Shown: piece after piece, positions 34,721 through 42,570 of the stretch | How positions within the stretch are numbered: the stretch's first letter is position 1 | Layout of the letters: each line of letters opens with the position of its first letter | Origin: Alteraquisediminimonas sediminicola | Lineage (GTDB): Bacteria > Pseudomonadota > Alphaproteobacteria > Sphingomonadales > Sphingomonadaceae | Direction: 5' to 3' | Assembly: GCF_019740335.1 (NCBI RefSeq) | Contig: NZ_JAHXZS010000001.1 | Span: forward strand, 1-64,000 | DNA: 64,000 nt | Translations under genes and position numbers: made by a program | Notes under the pieces: model-generated | What the model was told of the DNA's origin: nothing | Seen by the model: the letters and a program-made list of their open reading frames with translations, nothing else | Databases searched by the model: none

Positions 34721-34768
34721 TTTGTAAAGTGTTACATGTGAACTTCTTCGCAGCTGCACAAAGTCTGA
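34721..34768. promoter_or_regulatory. Candidate RamB-type sites before isocitrate lyase
   Basis: TTTTGTAAAGTGTT (34721-34734) and CTGCACAAAGTCTG (34755-34768) each resemble the TTTGCAAAGTTT-type box reported for RamB regulators. They lie between the divergent regulator and aceA. Match by eye only. Confidence 0.35.
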
Positions 34769-34837
34769 ATCGCTGGCTATAGCGGCACGGTAATTCAAGC
34801 TTATCCACGATTCTCGTTACGTTCAGGGAGACATCAC

Positions 34838-36427
34838 ATGTCGTACAAGCAGCATACCGATCAGGTGAACCAGCTCATCCAGAGCTACAAAGGCACGTGG
34901 AATGGCATCAATGCCGAATCCGTCGCCCGCATGCGGTTGCAGAACCGTTTCCAGACCGGTCTCGATATCGCGCGTTACACCGCGAAGATCATGCGTGAAG
35001 ACATGGCTGCTTATGACGCCGATGCCGCCAATTACACCCAGTCGCTCGGTTGCTGGCATGGTTTTATCGGTCAGCAGAAGCTGATCTCGATCAAGAAGCA
35101 TTTCGGTTCGACCAAGCGTCGCTATCTCTATCTGTCCGGCTGGATGGTTGCTGCATTGCGGTCGGAATTCGGCCCGCTGCCGGATCAGTCGATGCATGAA
35201 AAGACCTCGGTCTCGGCCTTGATTGCAGAACTCTACACCTTCCTGCGTCAGGCAGATGCCCGCGAACTCGGCATGATCTTCCGCGATCTCGATGCAGCGC
35301 GCGCGGCTGGCGACAAGGCCAAGGCGCAGGCGTTGCTCGATACCGTCAATAATTATCAGACCCATGTCGTGCCGATCATCGCCGATATCGATGCTGGTTT
35401 CGGTAATGCCGAAGCGACCTATTTGCTCGCCAAGCAGATGATCGAAGCGGGCGCATGCTGCATCCAGATCGAAAATCAGGTGTCGGATGAAAAGCAGTGC
35501 GGCCACCAGGATGGCAAGGTCACCGTGCCGCATGAAGACTTCCTCGCGAAGATCCGCGCGGTGCGTTATGCGTTCCTCGAACTCGGCATCGATGATGGCG
35601 TGATTGTCGCCCGCACGGACTCGCTGGGCGCAGGTCTCACCAGGCAGATCGCCGTCAGCAACGCACCGGGCGACCTTGGCGACAAGTATAACAGCTTCCT
35701 CGATTGCGAAGAAATCGATCCGGCGACCGCCCGCAACGGCGATGTCATCATCAACCGCAATGGCAAGCTGCTGCGCCCGAAGCGGTTGCCGTCGAACCTG
35801 TTCCAGTTCCGTGAAGGCACTGGCGCGGATCGTTGCGTGCTTGATTGCGTCACCGCGCTTGAAAATGGTGCCGATCTGCTGTGGATCGAAACCGAAAAGC
35901 CGCACATCGAACAGATCGCGTCGATGGTCGACAAGATCCGCGACGTGTTTCCGAATGCCAAGCTGGTTTATAACAACTCGCCGTCGTTCAACTGGACGCT
36001 GAACTTCCGTCAGCAGGTGTATGATGCCTATGCCGCCGCTGGCAAGGATGTCTCGGCCTATGACCGGACCAAGCTGATGTCCGTCGATTATGACGCGACC
36101 GAATTGGCGATTGAGGCCGATGAGCGCATCCGCACCTTCCAGCGCGATGCCGCAAAGCGTGCCGGTATCTTCCATCACCTGATCACGCTGCCGACCTATC
36201 ACACCGCCGCCTTGTCGACCGACAATCTGGCGAAGGAATATTTCGGCGAAGCTGGCATGCTCGGCTATGTCCTTGGCGTGCAGCGTCAGGAAATCCGTCA
36301 GGGCATCGCCTGCGTGAAGCACCAGAACATGTCGGGTTCCGACATTGGCGATGACCATAAGGAATATTTCGCTGGCGAAGCCGCGCTCAAGGCCGGTGGC
36401 GTCCACAATACGATGAACCAGTTCTGA
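34838..36427 (+). CDS. aceA: Isocitrate lyase
   Basis: 529 residues, the longer ~530-aa subclass known from Pseudomonas and sphingomonads. ADIDAGFGNAEATY, the active-site loop EKQCGHQDGKVTVP with Cys221, VIVARTDSLGAG and NNSPSFNW are all present. It splits isocitrate into glyoxylate and succinate, the first step of the glyoxylate bypass needed for growth on acetyl-CoA, which fits an organism living on beta-oxidation products. GGGAGACAT precedes ATG 34838. A good terminator hairpin follows. Malate synthase is not in the window. Confidence 0.96.
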   Translation: MSYKQHTDQVNQLIQSYKGTWNGINAESVARMRLQNRFQTGLDIARYTAKIMREDMAAYDADAANYTQSLGCWHGFIGQQKLISIKKHFGSTKRRYLYLSGWMVAALRSEFGPLPDQSMHEKTSVSALIAELYTFLRQADARELGMIFRDLDAARAAGDKAKAQALLDTVNNYQTHVVPIIADIDAGFGNAEATYLLAKQMIEAGACCIQIENQVSDEKQCGHQDGKVTVPHEDFLAKIRAVRYAFLELGIDDGVIVARTDSLGAGLTRQIAVSNAPGDLGDKYNSFLDCEEIDPATARNGDVIINRNGKLLRPKRLPSNLFQFREGTGADRCVLDCVTALENGADLLWIETEKPHIEQIASMVDKIRDVFPNAKLVYNNSPSFNWTLNFRQQVYDAYAAAGKDVSAYDRTKLMSVDYDATELAIEADERIRTFQRDAAKRAGIFHHLITLPTYHTAALSTDNLAKEYFGEAGMLGYVLGVQRQEIRQGIACVKHQNMSGSDIGDDHKEYFAGEAALKAGGVHNTMNQF

Positions 36428-36468
36428 TTTCATCGATGAATGCCCCCTCAATTTGAGAGGGAAACGGA

Positions 36469-36501
36469 TGGCCCGACGCTCACCAGCGTCGGGCCATTTT
36501 C
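36469..36501 (+). terminator. Intrinsic terminator after isocitrate lyase
   Basis: GGCCCGACGCT (36470-36480) pairs perfectly with AGCGTCGGGCC (36485-36495) around a CACC loop, followed by ATTTTC. It sits ~40 bases after the aceA stop. Confidence 0.8.
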
Positions 36502-36649
36502 GTGATAAATATCTTTACAGTCGGGATAATATAACCTGAATGGCGATATTTACCGTCAAAACGAAAGCGGTTGATAAAGAATTAATGTTTATTGGTTATT
36601 AAAGTCCTGCGTCGCCCTCGCGTTAAATCGGGCCATGAAGGGGCATTAG

Positions 36650-37111
36650 ATGAAGCTGATTAAAGATATCACGCGCGATACTCGTGGATCGGTGACGGCT
36701 ACAATGACTCGTTGCTGTCATATAAAGCAGAGCCTGCGTTCTTTGATGCGTGATAGGCGGGGGGCTTCCTCGGCGGAATATGCTTTATTGCTCGCGTTGC
36801 TGGGTGGTAGCACTGCCATGGCGATGGTGTCGGTCGCCACCTCGATTTCCGCCGCGATTACCGGTTCCGCAGATATGGTCGAAAATGGGCGGAACAATGT
36901 CGGCGCGGGTTTGTCGAGCAGCACGGGAGGAGATACAAGCTCCAGCACGTCTTCTGGCAGCTCTTCAACGGGCGGTGGTAGCTCCAACGCCTCAAGCGGC
37001 AACTCCAATGCCTCAAGCGGGAATGCTAACGCCTCAAGCGGCGGTTCCAACGCATCGAGCGGGAGCGCCAATGGGTCGAAGGGCGGCTCCAACGCATCGG
37101 GCGGTCGTTAA
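36650..37111 (+). CDS. Flp-type pilin-like protein with Ser/Gly/Asn repeat tail
   Basis: 153 residues. A long basic leader ends at RDRRG, followed by ASSAEYALLLALLGGSTAMAMVSVA, which has the Flp prepilin pattern (Gly, then Glu5-Tyr6, hydrophobic helix). After residue ~90 comes a low-complexity tail of Ser, Gly and Asn made of six 7-residue units (listed as a repeat). Ordinary Flp pilins stop after ~55-60 residues, so this is an elongated pilin or pseudopilin with a flexible surface tail. AAGGGG precedes ATG 36650; a start at a later Met (36701 or 36746) would shorten the leader. It overlaps the convergent gene by 4 bases. Confidence 0.75.
   Translation: MKLIKDITRDTRGSVTATMTRCCHIKQSLRSLMRDRRGASSAEYALLLALLGGSTAMAMVSVATSISAAITGSADMVENGRNNVGAGLSSSTGGDTSSSTSSGSSSTGGGSSNASSGNSNASSGNANASSGGSNASSGSANGSKGGSNASGGR
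36983..37108 (+). repeat. Six tandem 21-bp units in the pilin-like gene
   Basis: Units start at 36983, 37004, 37025, 37046, 37067 and 37088 and end exactly at the stop codon. Each codes for a heptapeptide of the kind SNASSGN, SNASSGN, ANASSGG, SNASSGS, ANGSKGG, SNASGGR. The first four are close copies; the last two have diverged. Confidence 0.9.
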
Positions 37112-37446
37112 GGCGAGCTTGCCCCTTTCGCACGGTCGAGCAGATCATCCGTGACGGTCATGGTGAAGATCGGTTCTGCATCGACAGGCGTTTCCGCGAT
37201 GGCATCCACAAATGCTGCGCGTGTTTCCGGATCGTCATAGACCATTTTCTGATCGAAAGCGGCGCGCCAGGTCTGTTCATCCGGCCATTCCGCATAGCCG
37301 ACAAAGCGCCCATCGGCATCAAGATGCAGGCGAGAGCCGAAACTGCCATATTTCTCGCGGATCAACTCGGTCCCGCGTCGCCATGCTTTGCGAAATTGCG
37401 CTTCCTTGCCGGGGTGGACGCGCCACCAATAGACCGCGACGAACAT
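37108..37446 (-). CDS. Antibiotic-biosynthesis-monooxygenase-like (ABM) small protein
   Basis: About 112 residues from ATG 37446 with GGAGG ten bases upstream. The beginning MFVAVYWWRVHPGKEAQFRKAWRRGTELIREKYGSFGSRLH and later GRFVGYAEWPDEQTWRAAF are the ferredoxin-like dimeric alpha-beta barrel pattern of ABM/DUF family proteins. Possible roles are monooxygenation or stress-related small-molecule binding; no substrate can be given. The frame is open to 37524, but the ribosome site supports the shorter form. Stops of this gene and the pilin-like gene overlap. Confidence 0.7.
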   Translation of the reverse strand: MFVAVYWWRVHPGKEAQFRKAWRRGTELIREKYGSFGSRLHLDADGRFVGYAEWPDEQTWRAAFDQKMVYDDPETRAAFVDAIAETPVDAEPIFTMTVTDDLLDRAKGASSP

Positions 37447-37642
37447 GATGTTTTCGCCTCCGCTGGAAAACCTGCGCAAGCTGCGCTTTGGCGGCAGAAT
37501 ATCCAGCTGTTCGGCGTTTGTCATGGGGGGATGGGCTGGGCGTAATACGTATAGCGCACAGCATGGATTTCATCGAAAAATTCCCCTCTTCAGCAAATGT
37601 CCGCTGAGTTTGTATTGATCATGATCCGCCGGGAGTAGTCAG

Positions 37643-38035
37643 ATGAAGCACACGCGTATGAAGGCGCGTTATAGTGTCGCCATTTTATCGGCCTGCTTGT
37701 TGCTGGGCGCTGCCTCTGTCGCCGCTCAGCCAGTGCCGCCGCCGCCCGGTCACGATCCGCATGGCCATATGTCGACACCGCCCGCGCCTCAGGCCCATAT
37801 GCCCATGCCAACACCGGGTCACGACCCTCATGGCCATATGACGTCGCCTGCACATTCTATCCCGACGCCACTTAACGAACAGAGCCGCTATGGCCAGCCG
37901 CCGAGGCATTGGACCAAGGGCGAAAAAGCATGGGTGCGCCATGTCTCTAAATGCCAGCAGCGCTATCGCAGCTATAATTGGCACACCGACCATTATTATA
38001 TGCAGCCGGGCAGAGCGAGGCGCTGTCGTATGTGA
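37643..38035 (+). CDS. Secreted His-rich protein with BA14K-like C-terminus
   Basis: 130 residues. A signal peptide (ARYSVAILSACLLLGAASVAAQ) is followed by a Pro/His-rich part with two copies of GHDPHGHM about 25 residues apart, suggesting metal binding (inference). The end KCQQRYRSYNWHTDHYYMQPGRARRCRM follows the C-x3-RYRSY-x-T-x-Y-x-C layout of BA14K-type proteins (rhizobial/brucella small secreted proteins). An in-frame ATG at 37658 is an alternative start. Isolated gene; function unknown. Confidence 0.7.
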   Translation: MKHTRMKARYSVAILSACLLLGAASVAAQPVPPPPGHDPHGHMSTPPAPQAHMPMPTPGHDPHGHMTSPAHSIPTPLNEQSRYGQPPRHWTKGEKAWVRHVSKCQQRYRSYNWHTDHYYMQPGRARRCRM

Positions 38036-38154
38036 GGCAGCCGCATATATTGATAATGTCATAAATACCCAGCGGATATGTTGGCGCACCAGTTGCAGGT
38101 CTATTTAATAAATTATAGACTATCTTGTCACGGCAAGAGCAGGAATGGGGCGCG

Positions 38155-38721
38155 ATGGGTAATACGCCACGGGTAAGGCGCGACAATATTTCCGATGTCT
38201 ATAAACTTCTCGATTTCGAGAAAGGCAGAAAGAAGCGAGACAGGCGTCGGCGTCATTTAGCTATCAAAACAGCCGGCCTTGGCTTGGGTCTGTTGAGTGC
38301 TGTTGTCACGATCGGGGTGGCGCCAAGATATATCGATAGCCTGCATATCCCCTATGCGCAGGCTCAAATCGCCCCAAAGTTCTCGTTCAGCATGTGTAGC
38401 GGATTCCAGCGCGACGATTGCGTGATTGACGGGGACACTATCCGCCTCAACGGTCGCAAGATCCGTCTTGCCGACATCAATGCGCCCGAGAAAAGTGCGC
38501 CGCAATGTGCCTATGAAAAGCAATTGGCGGATCAGGCGACCAAGCGATTGCTCGTCATGCTCAACGAAGGTCCGGTCGTATTGCGTGCAGTTGACAGGGA
38601 TCAGGACAGATATGGGCGCGACCTGCGGGTTGTTCTCGTCAATGGGCGGTCTGTGGGTAGCCGTCTGGTTGATGAAGGTCTTGCTGAGACATGGACGGGT
38701 AGACGCCGGAACTGGTGCTGA
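38155..38721 (+). CDS. Membrane-anchored SNase-like (thermonuclease) protein
   Basis: 188 residues. A basic cytoplasmic start (KGRKKRDRRRRH) is followed by one transmembrane helix and a staphylococcal-nuclease-like domain: DDCVIDGDTIRLNGRKIRLADINAPE with the metal-binding Asp, CAYEKQLADQATKRLL and DRDQDRYGRDLRVVLVNG with the catalytic Arg. It probably degrades nucleic acid outside the cytoplasmic membrane. ATG 38155 follows GGAATGGGG; a TTG at 38125 is possible. The sequence after its stop holds another SNase-like fragment. Confidence 0.82.
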   Translation: MGNTPRVRRDNISDVYKLLDFEKGRKKRDRRRRHLAIKTAGLGLGLLSAVVTIGVAPRYIDSLHIPYAQAQIAPKFSFSMCSGFQRDDCVIDGDTIRLNGRKIRLADINAPEKSAPQCAYEKQLADQATKRLLVMLNEGPVVLRAVDRDQDRYGRDLRVVLVNGRSVGSRLVDEGLAETWTGRRRNWC

Positions 38722-38779
38722 TTCTCTGTCGAGCCACAGTCGAATCTTGTCGCCATGCAACACCATGGGGCATCATCCG

Positions 38780-38877
38780 CATCGATTGGGAATCGATGCC
38801 CCCGAATATGCCCCCAATTGCAGAGGGTGACGCGCGCACATGAGCGCATAAACCCGAGAATTGAGTCTCTACTCTAG
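38780..38877 (+). pseudogene. Remnant of a second SNase-like gene
   Basis: Just downstream of the intact nuclease, the plus strand reads HRLGIDAPEYAPNCRG, the RLxGIDAPE...C motif of SNase proteins, then stops at 38828. With a one-base shift it continues VTRAHERINPRIESLL to a stop at 38875. No start or upstream half is found, so this looks like a decayed tandem copy next to a tRNA gene. Confidence 0.35.
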
Positions 38878-38928
38878 GAGATTTTTGAGGTTTTTCTGGA
38901 CGTTCGCGACCATCGGCGAACTGTCTGA

Positions 38929-39015
<87 letters not shown>

Positions 39016-39125
39016 ATCAGATGCGGTGAAGGGGCAACTACGGGGAGGCTTCGCGCTTGTCAATTGGTGAGAGAGAGGCCATTGCATTTTTATCGAATTT
39101 TCCTCGCAACGGAGAAATTGCAGAC

Positions 39126-40055
39126 ATGAATCGCTTGGTCACGATTTTCGGCGGTGGCGGCTTTATTGGGCATTATGTGGCGCAGGCGCTGCTGGATGCA
39201 GGGTGCAGGGTGCGGATTGCCGAGCGCCATCCCAAGAACGCATGGCGGATCAAAAGCTATGGCAATCTTGGTCAGGTGCAATTCATGGCCGCAGACATTC
39301 TGCGCCCTGAAACTATCGCGCCCGCCGTCGCAGGCGCAGATGCGGTGATCAATCTGGTCGGCATCCTGTCAGGCGATTTTACCGCCGTGCATGTGCATGG
39401 CGCCGAAAATGTCGCCAAGGCCGCCACAGCGGCAGGCGCAACGGCGTTGGTGCATTTGTCGGCCATTGGCGCGGATGCATCGAGCGAATCCGGCTATGGT
39501 CGATCCAAGGGCGAGGGTGAGGCCGTTGTGTGCGCGGCGTTCCCGACGGCCACCATCTTGCGCCCGTCGGTCGTGTTCGGGCCGGAAGATCAATTCGTGA
39601 ATCGCTTTGCAGCGATGGCCAAATTGCCGGTGCTGCCGGTGCTGCGCGGCGAGACGAAGTTTCAGCCGGTGTTTGTCGGCGATATTGCCCGCGCGGTGGT
39701 GGCAGTGCTGAATGATGCTGACAATGCGGGCAAGATTTTTGAACTCGGCGGGCCGGAAGTGCTGTCGATGCGCGGCTTGAATGAATTGATTTGCAAGATG
39801 ACCGGGAACAAACCCGCGATCATCGATGTGCCGGATTGCGTCGGCGGTGCGATGGCATCGCTTTTGGGCTGGGCGCCGGGTGCGCCGATCACCAAGGATC
39901 AGTGGATCATGTTGCAGCGTGATAATGTCGTGGCGGCAGGGGCGGCTGGCTTTGCCGCGCTCGGCATCACGCCACAGGCGCTGGAGGCGGTGGGGCCGCG
40001 CTGGCTCGTTCAATATCGCCCTCATGGCCGGTTCGCCGCCAAAATCTCGGCTTGA
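39126..40055 (+). CDS. NAD(P)-binding protein of the complex I NDUFA9-like SDR family
   Basis: 309 residues. IFGGGGFIGHYVAQALLDAG is an extended-SDR Rossmann motif; VINLVGILSG, HLSAIGADASSESGYGRSKGEGE, ILRPSVVFGPEDQFVNRFAAMAKLPVLPV and FQPVFVGDIARAV are the pattern of the alphaproteobacterial NDUFA9/epimerase family. It may support NADH dehydrogenase assembly or act on an isoprenoid/quinone substrate. CGGAG precedes ATG 39126. The uppP start follows 13 bases after its stop. Confidence 0.85.
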   Translation: MNRLVTIFGGGGFIGHYVAQALLDAGCRVRIAERHPKNAWRIKSYGNLGQVQFMAADILRPETIAPAVAGADAVINLVGILSGDFTAVHVHGAENVAKAATAAGATALVHLSAIGADASSESGYGRSKGEGEAVVCAAFPTATILRPSVVFGPEDQFVNRFAAMAKLPVLPVLRGETKFQPVFVGDIARAVVAVLNDADNAGKIFELGGPEVLSMRGLNELICKMTGNKPAIIDVPDCVGGAMASLLGWAPGAPITKDQWIMLQRDNVVAAGAAGFAALGITPQALEAVGPRWLVQYRPHGRFAAKISA

Positions 40056-40068
40056 GGCAGCGTATTTT

Positions 40069-40872
40069 ATGAGTTCAGATCTTTTGACGCCTGTCCTGCT
40101 CGGCATTGTCGAGGGGGTGACGGAGTTCATTCCTGTATCGTCCACCGGCCATCTGGTGTTGGCGGGGGCGTTGCTCGGCTATCATGATGAGGCGAGCAAG
40201 ACGTTCGACATCGTCATCCAATTGGGCGCGATTCTGGCGGTGCTGGTGCTGTATTGGCGGCGGTTCTTCGATGTTTTGATCGGCCTGTCCGGTTGGCAAT
40301 CGGGACCGGTGGCCTTTACTCGCAATATCTTGCTGGGGTTTCTGCCATCAATGGTGGTCGGGGCCTTTGCCTATCAGGCGATCAAGGCGATGCTCGAATC
40401 GCCGACGATTGTCGCATGGGCGCTGATCATCGGCGGGGTGGCGATTATCGCGATTGAGCGGATCGCCAAGATGGTGACGGTGGACAGCATCGAAACGATG
40501 CACTGGCGCACGGCGCTCGGCATCGGGGCTATTCAATGCCTGTCGATGATACCGGGGGTCAGCCGGTCGGGCGCGACGATCATGGGCGCGCTGGTGCTGG
40601 GCGTGGAGCGCAAGACGGCGGCGGAATTCAGCTTTTTCGTCGCGGTGCCGACAATGATGGCCGCCAGCACCTATGCGATGCTGAAGGACGGCATGCATTT
40701 GCCGCATGATCAGCTCGCCAATATTGGCGTCGGGTTCATGATTTCGTTCGTTGTCGCGATGCTGGTGATCAAGGCATTTGTGGCGATGGTGTCGCGCTTC
40801 GGCTTTTCGCCTTTTGCTTATTATCGCATTGTGGCGGGGGCGGTGGCGTTGGTGTGGCTCGGCCTGAAGTAA
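40069..40872 (+). CDS. uppP: Undecaprenyl-diphosphatase
   Basis: 267 residues, integral membrane. LGIVEGVTEFIPVSSTGHLVLAGALLG and QCLSMIPGVSRSGATIMGALVLGVERKTAAEFSFFVAVPTM are the two signature motifs of the BacA/UppP family, with catalytic Glu and Arg. It recycles the lipid carrier of peptidoglycan synthesis by dephosphorylating undecaprenyl diphosphate. It follows the NDUFA9-like gene closely (13-base gap) and ends at a bidirectional terminator. Confidence 0.95.
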   Translation: MSSDLLTPVLLGIVEGVTEFIPVSSTGHLVLAGALLGYHDEASKTFDIVIQLGAILAVLVLYWRRFFDVLIGLSGWQSGPVAFTRNILLGFLPSMVVGAFAYQAIKAMLESPTIVAWALIIGGVAIIAIERIAKMVTVDSIETMHWRTALGIGAIQCLSMIPGVSRSGATIMGALVLGVERKTAAEFSFFVAVPTMMAASTYAMLKDGMHLPHDQLANIGVGFMISFVVAMLVIKAFVAMVSRFGFSPFAYYRIVAGAVALVWLGLK

Positions 40873-40887
40873 TTTCTGTCGCCCATT

Positions 40888-40931
40888 AAAAAAAAGCCCG
40901 GCGTCGCAATTTGCGAGACCGGGCTTTTTTT
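40888..40931. terminator. Bidirectional intrinsic terminator between uppP and grpE
   Basis: An A-run, AAGCCCGG, an inner TCGCA/TGCGA stem, CCGGGCTT and a T-run form a symmetrical hairpin with poly-T on either strand. It serves the converging uppP and hrcA-grpE units. Confidence 0.92.
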
Positions 40932-40950
40932 ATGGGCGTAATTGAGCGCC

Positions 40951-41493
40951 TCAGCCCGCCTTGGCGACACCGACAAGGGCAGGGCGCAGCAAACGGTCTT
41001 TGATCATATAGCCTGCCTGCATTTCATGGGTCACGGTGCCGGGTTCCTGATCGCTCGGCATTTCCATCATCGCCTGATGGAGATTGGGATCGAGCTTTTC
41101 ACCCACCGCTACAATCTTGCTGATGCCGTGGCGGCTGAAGACATTTTCGATTTCCTTGCCGGTCATTTCAATCCCGGTGATGAGCGGCGCGAGCTTTTCA
41201 TTATCGCGCAATTCGGCAGGAATGCATTCGAGCGCGCGCACCAGATTATCGGAAACCGACAGGATGTCGCGGGCAAAGGCGGTCGCGGCATAGGCCGATG
41301 CGTTCGCCTTTTCCTGTTCAAGCCGACGGCGCGTGTTCTGAATATCGGCCTGTGCATAGAGCACGTCCTGTTTCGCCGTCTCTAATGCCGCTTCCAATTC
41401 GGCAATCCGGGCATTGAGGTCATTGCCCGTTGCGGCTTCGGCAGCGGTTTCCGCGCCTTCGGTCGGTTCGGCAGTGTCATTTTGTTCGGTCAT
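40951..41493 (-). CDS. grpE: GrpE nucleotide-exchange factor
   Basis: 180 residues. An acidic N-terminus, long helix (ARIAELEAALETAKQDVLYAQADIQNTRRRLEQEKANASAYA), RALECIPAELRDNEKLAPLITGIEMTGKEIENVFSRHGISKI and the beta-domain LDPNLHQAMMEMPS..EPGTVTHEMQAGYMIKDRLLRPALVGVA are diagnostic. It releases ADP from DnaK. ATG overlaps the hrcA stop (ATGA). Confidence 0.96.
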   Translation of the reverse strand: MTEQNDTAEPTEGAETAAEAATGNDLNARIAELEAALETAKQDVLYAQADIQNTRRRLEQEKANASAYAATAFARDILSVSDNLVRALECIPAELRDNEKLAPLITGIEMTGKEIENVFSRHGISKIVAVGEKLDPNLHQAMMEMPSDQEPGTVTHEMQAGYMIKDRLLRPALVGVAKAG

Positions 41494-42527
41494 GCAATCA
41501 TTCTCGTTAATGTTTGAGCTGTGAAATCCACCATGGGGATGATCCGTGCATAGTTCAAGCGGGTGGGGCCGATAACCCCGACCACGCCGATCACCTGACC
41601 ATCCTTGCCATGCCAAGGGGCTGCTATCACGGATGAGCCGGAAAGCGAGAAGAGTTTGTTTTCCGACCCGATAAAAATGCGGGTCGCCCGTGCGGTGCGC
41701 GCGTTATCGAGCAAGCGGGCAATGTCGCGTTTTGTTTCGAGCTGTTCGAGCAATTGCCGGACGCGTTCGAGGTCTTCGGCAGCATGTTCGTCGATCAGAT
41801 TCGCCTGTCCGCGTACGATCAACACGGGATTATCCATCCCGTCATTCGACCACACGGCCAATCCCTGCTGGATCAACTGCGCGGCGGCCTGATCGAGCAG
41901 GGTCTGTCCCTCGTTGATCTGGGCAATAAGCCGCGCGCTCGCTTCACCCAAGGTGAGGCCGGTGAGCATTGCGTTCATGAAATTCGCCGCCTCTTGCAGC
42001 GCCGACATCGGGAAACCGGCGGGCAGGTCGAGCACGCGATTTTCGACAGCCCCATCCTTGCCGACAAGGACAGCGAGCGCCTGCCGGTCGGACAAGGGGA
42101 CAAAGCCGACTTGGCGCACCACCGGTTCACCCTTCGGTACCAAGACCATGCCAGCACAGGCGGATAGGCCCGACAAGGCGGCGCTGGCGGCAGCGAGCGC
42201 ATCTTCGATCGGGCCGCTTTCCTTGATCTGCGTTTCAATCGCATCGCGTTCACGCAGCGAGGGGACGGCGACCTGCATCATGCCATCGACGAACAGTCGC
42301 AAGCCGCTTTCGGTCGGGATGCGACCAGCCGAGACATGTGGCGCGGCGAGAAGGCCGAATTCTTCCAGATCCTGCATGACGTTGCGGATCGAGGCGGGTG
42401 ACAGGTCCAGCCCCGCGATTTTGCTGATCGTGCGCGAGCCAACGGGCATGCCGCTATCGAGATAAGACTCGACGACGACGCGAAAGACATCGCGGGCGCG
42501 GTCACTCAGTTCAAGCGAGCTGGTCAT
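41490..42527 (-). CDS. hrcA: Heat-shock repressor HrcA
   Basis: 345 residues. The N-terminal winged helix RARDVFRVVVESYLDSGMPVGSRTISKIAGLDLSPASIRNVMQDLEEFGLL and the GAF-like middle domain are typical. HrcA represses groE/grpE by binding CIRCE elements. I see no CIRCE (TTAGCACTC-N9-GAGTGCTAA) in the 43 bases upstream of this gene, so it may not autoregulate here. Start ATG 42527; the longer frame runs into the transporter gene. Confidence 0.95.
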   Translation of the reverse strand: MTSSLELSDRARDVFRVVVESYLDSGMPVGSRTISKIAGLDLSPASIRNVMQDLEEFGLLAAPHVSAGRIPTESGLRLFVDGMMQVAVPSLRERDAIETQIKESGPIEDALAAASAALSGLSACAGMVLVPKGEPVVRQVGFVPLSDRQALAVLVGKDGAVENRVLDLPAGFPMSALQEAANFMNAMLTGLTLGEASARLIAQINEGQTLLDQAAAQLIQQGLAVWSNDGMDNPVLIVRGQANLIDEHAAEDLERVRQLLEQLETKRDIARLLDNARTARATRIFIGSENKLFSLSGSSVIAAPWHGKDGQVIGVVGVIGPTRLNYARIIPMVDFTAQTLTRMIA

Positions 42528-42570
42528 TGCCACCTCATATGGTGTGATGTTGCGGCGATGCAACCTATGA

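Noticed and set aside
34823-36451. 542-aa minus-strand ORF opposite isocitrate lyase
   Set aside because: Antisense shadow of the aceA codons; high-GC third positions create long open frames. No ribosome site or motif.
42528-42570. CIRCE element before hrcA
   Set aside because: No TTAGCACTC-N9-GAGTGCTAA or close variant could be found in the gap.
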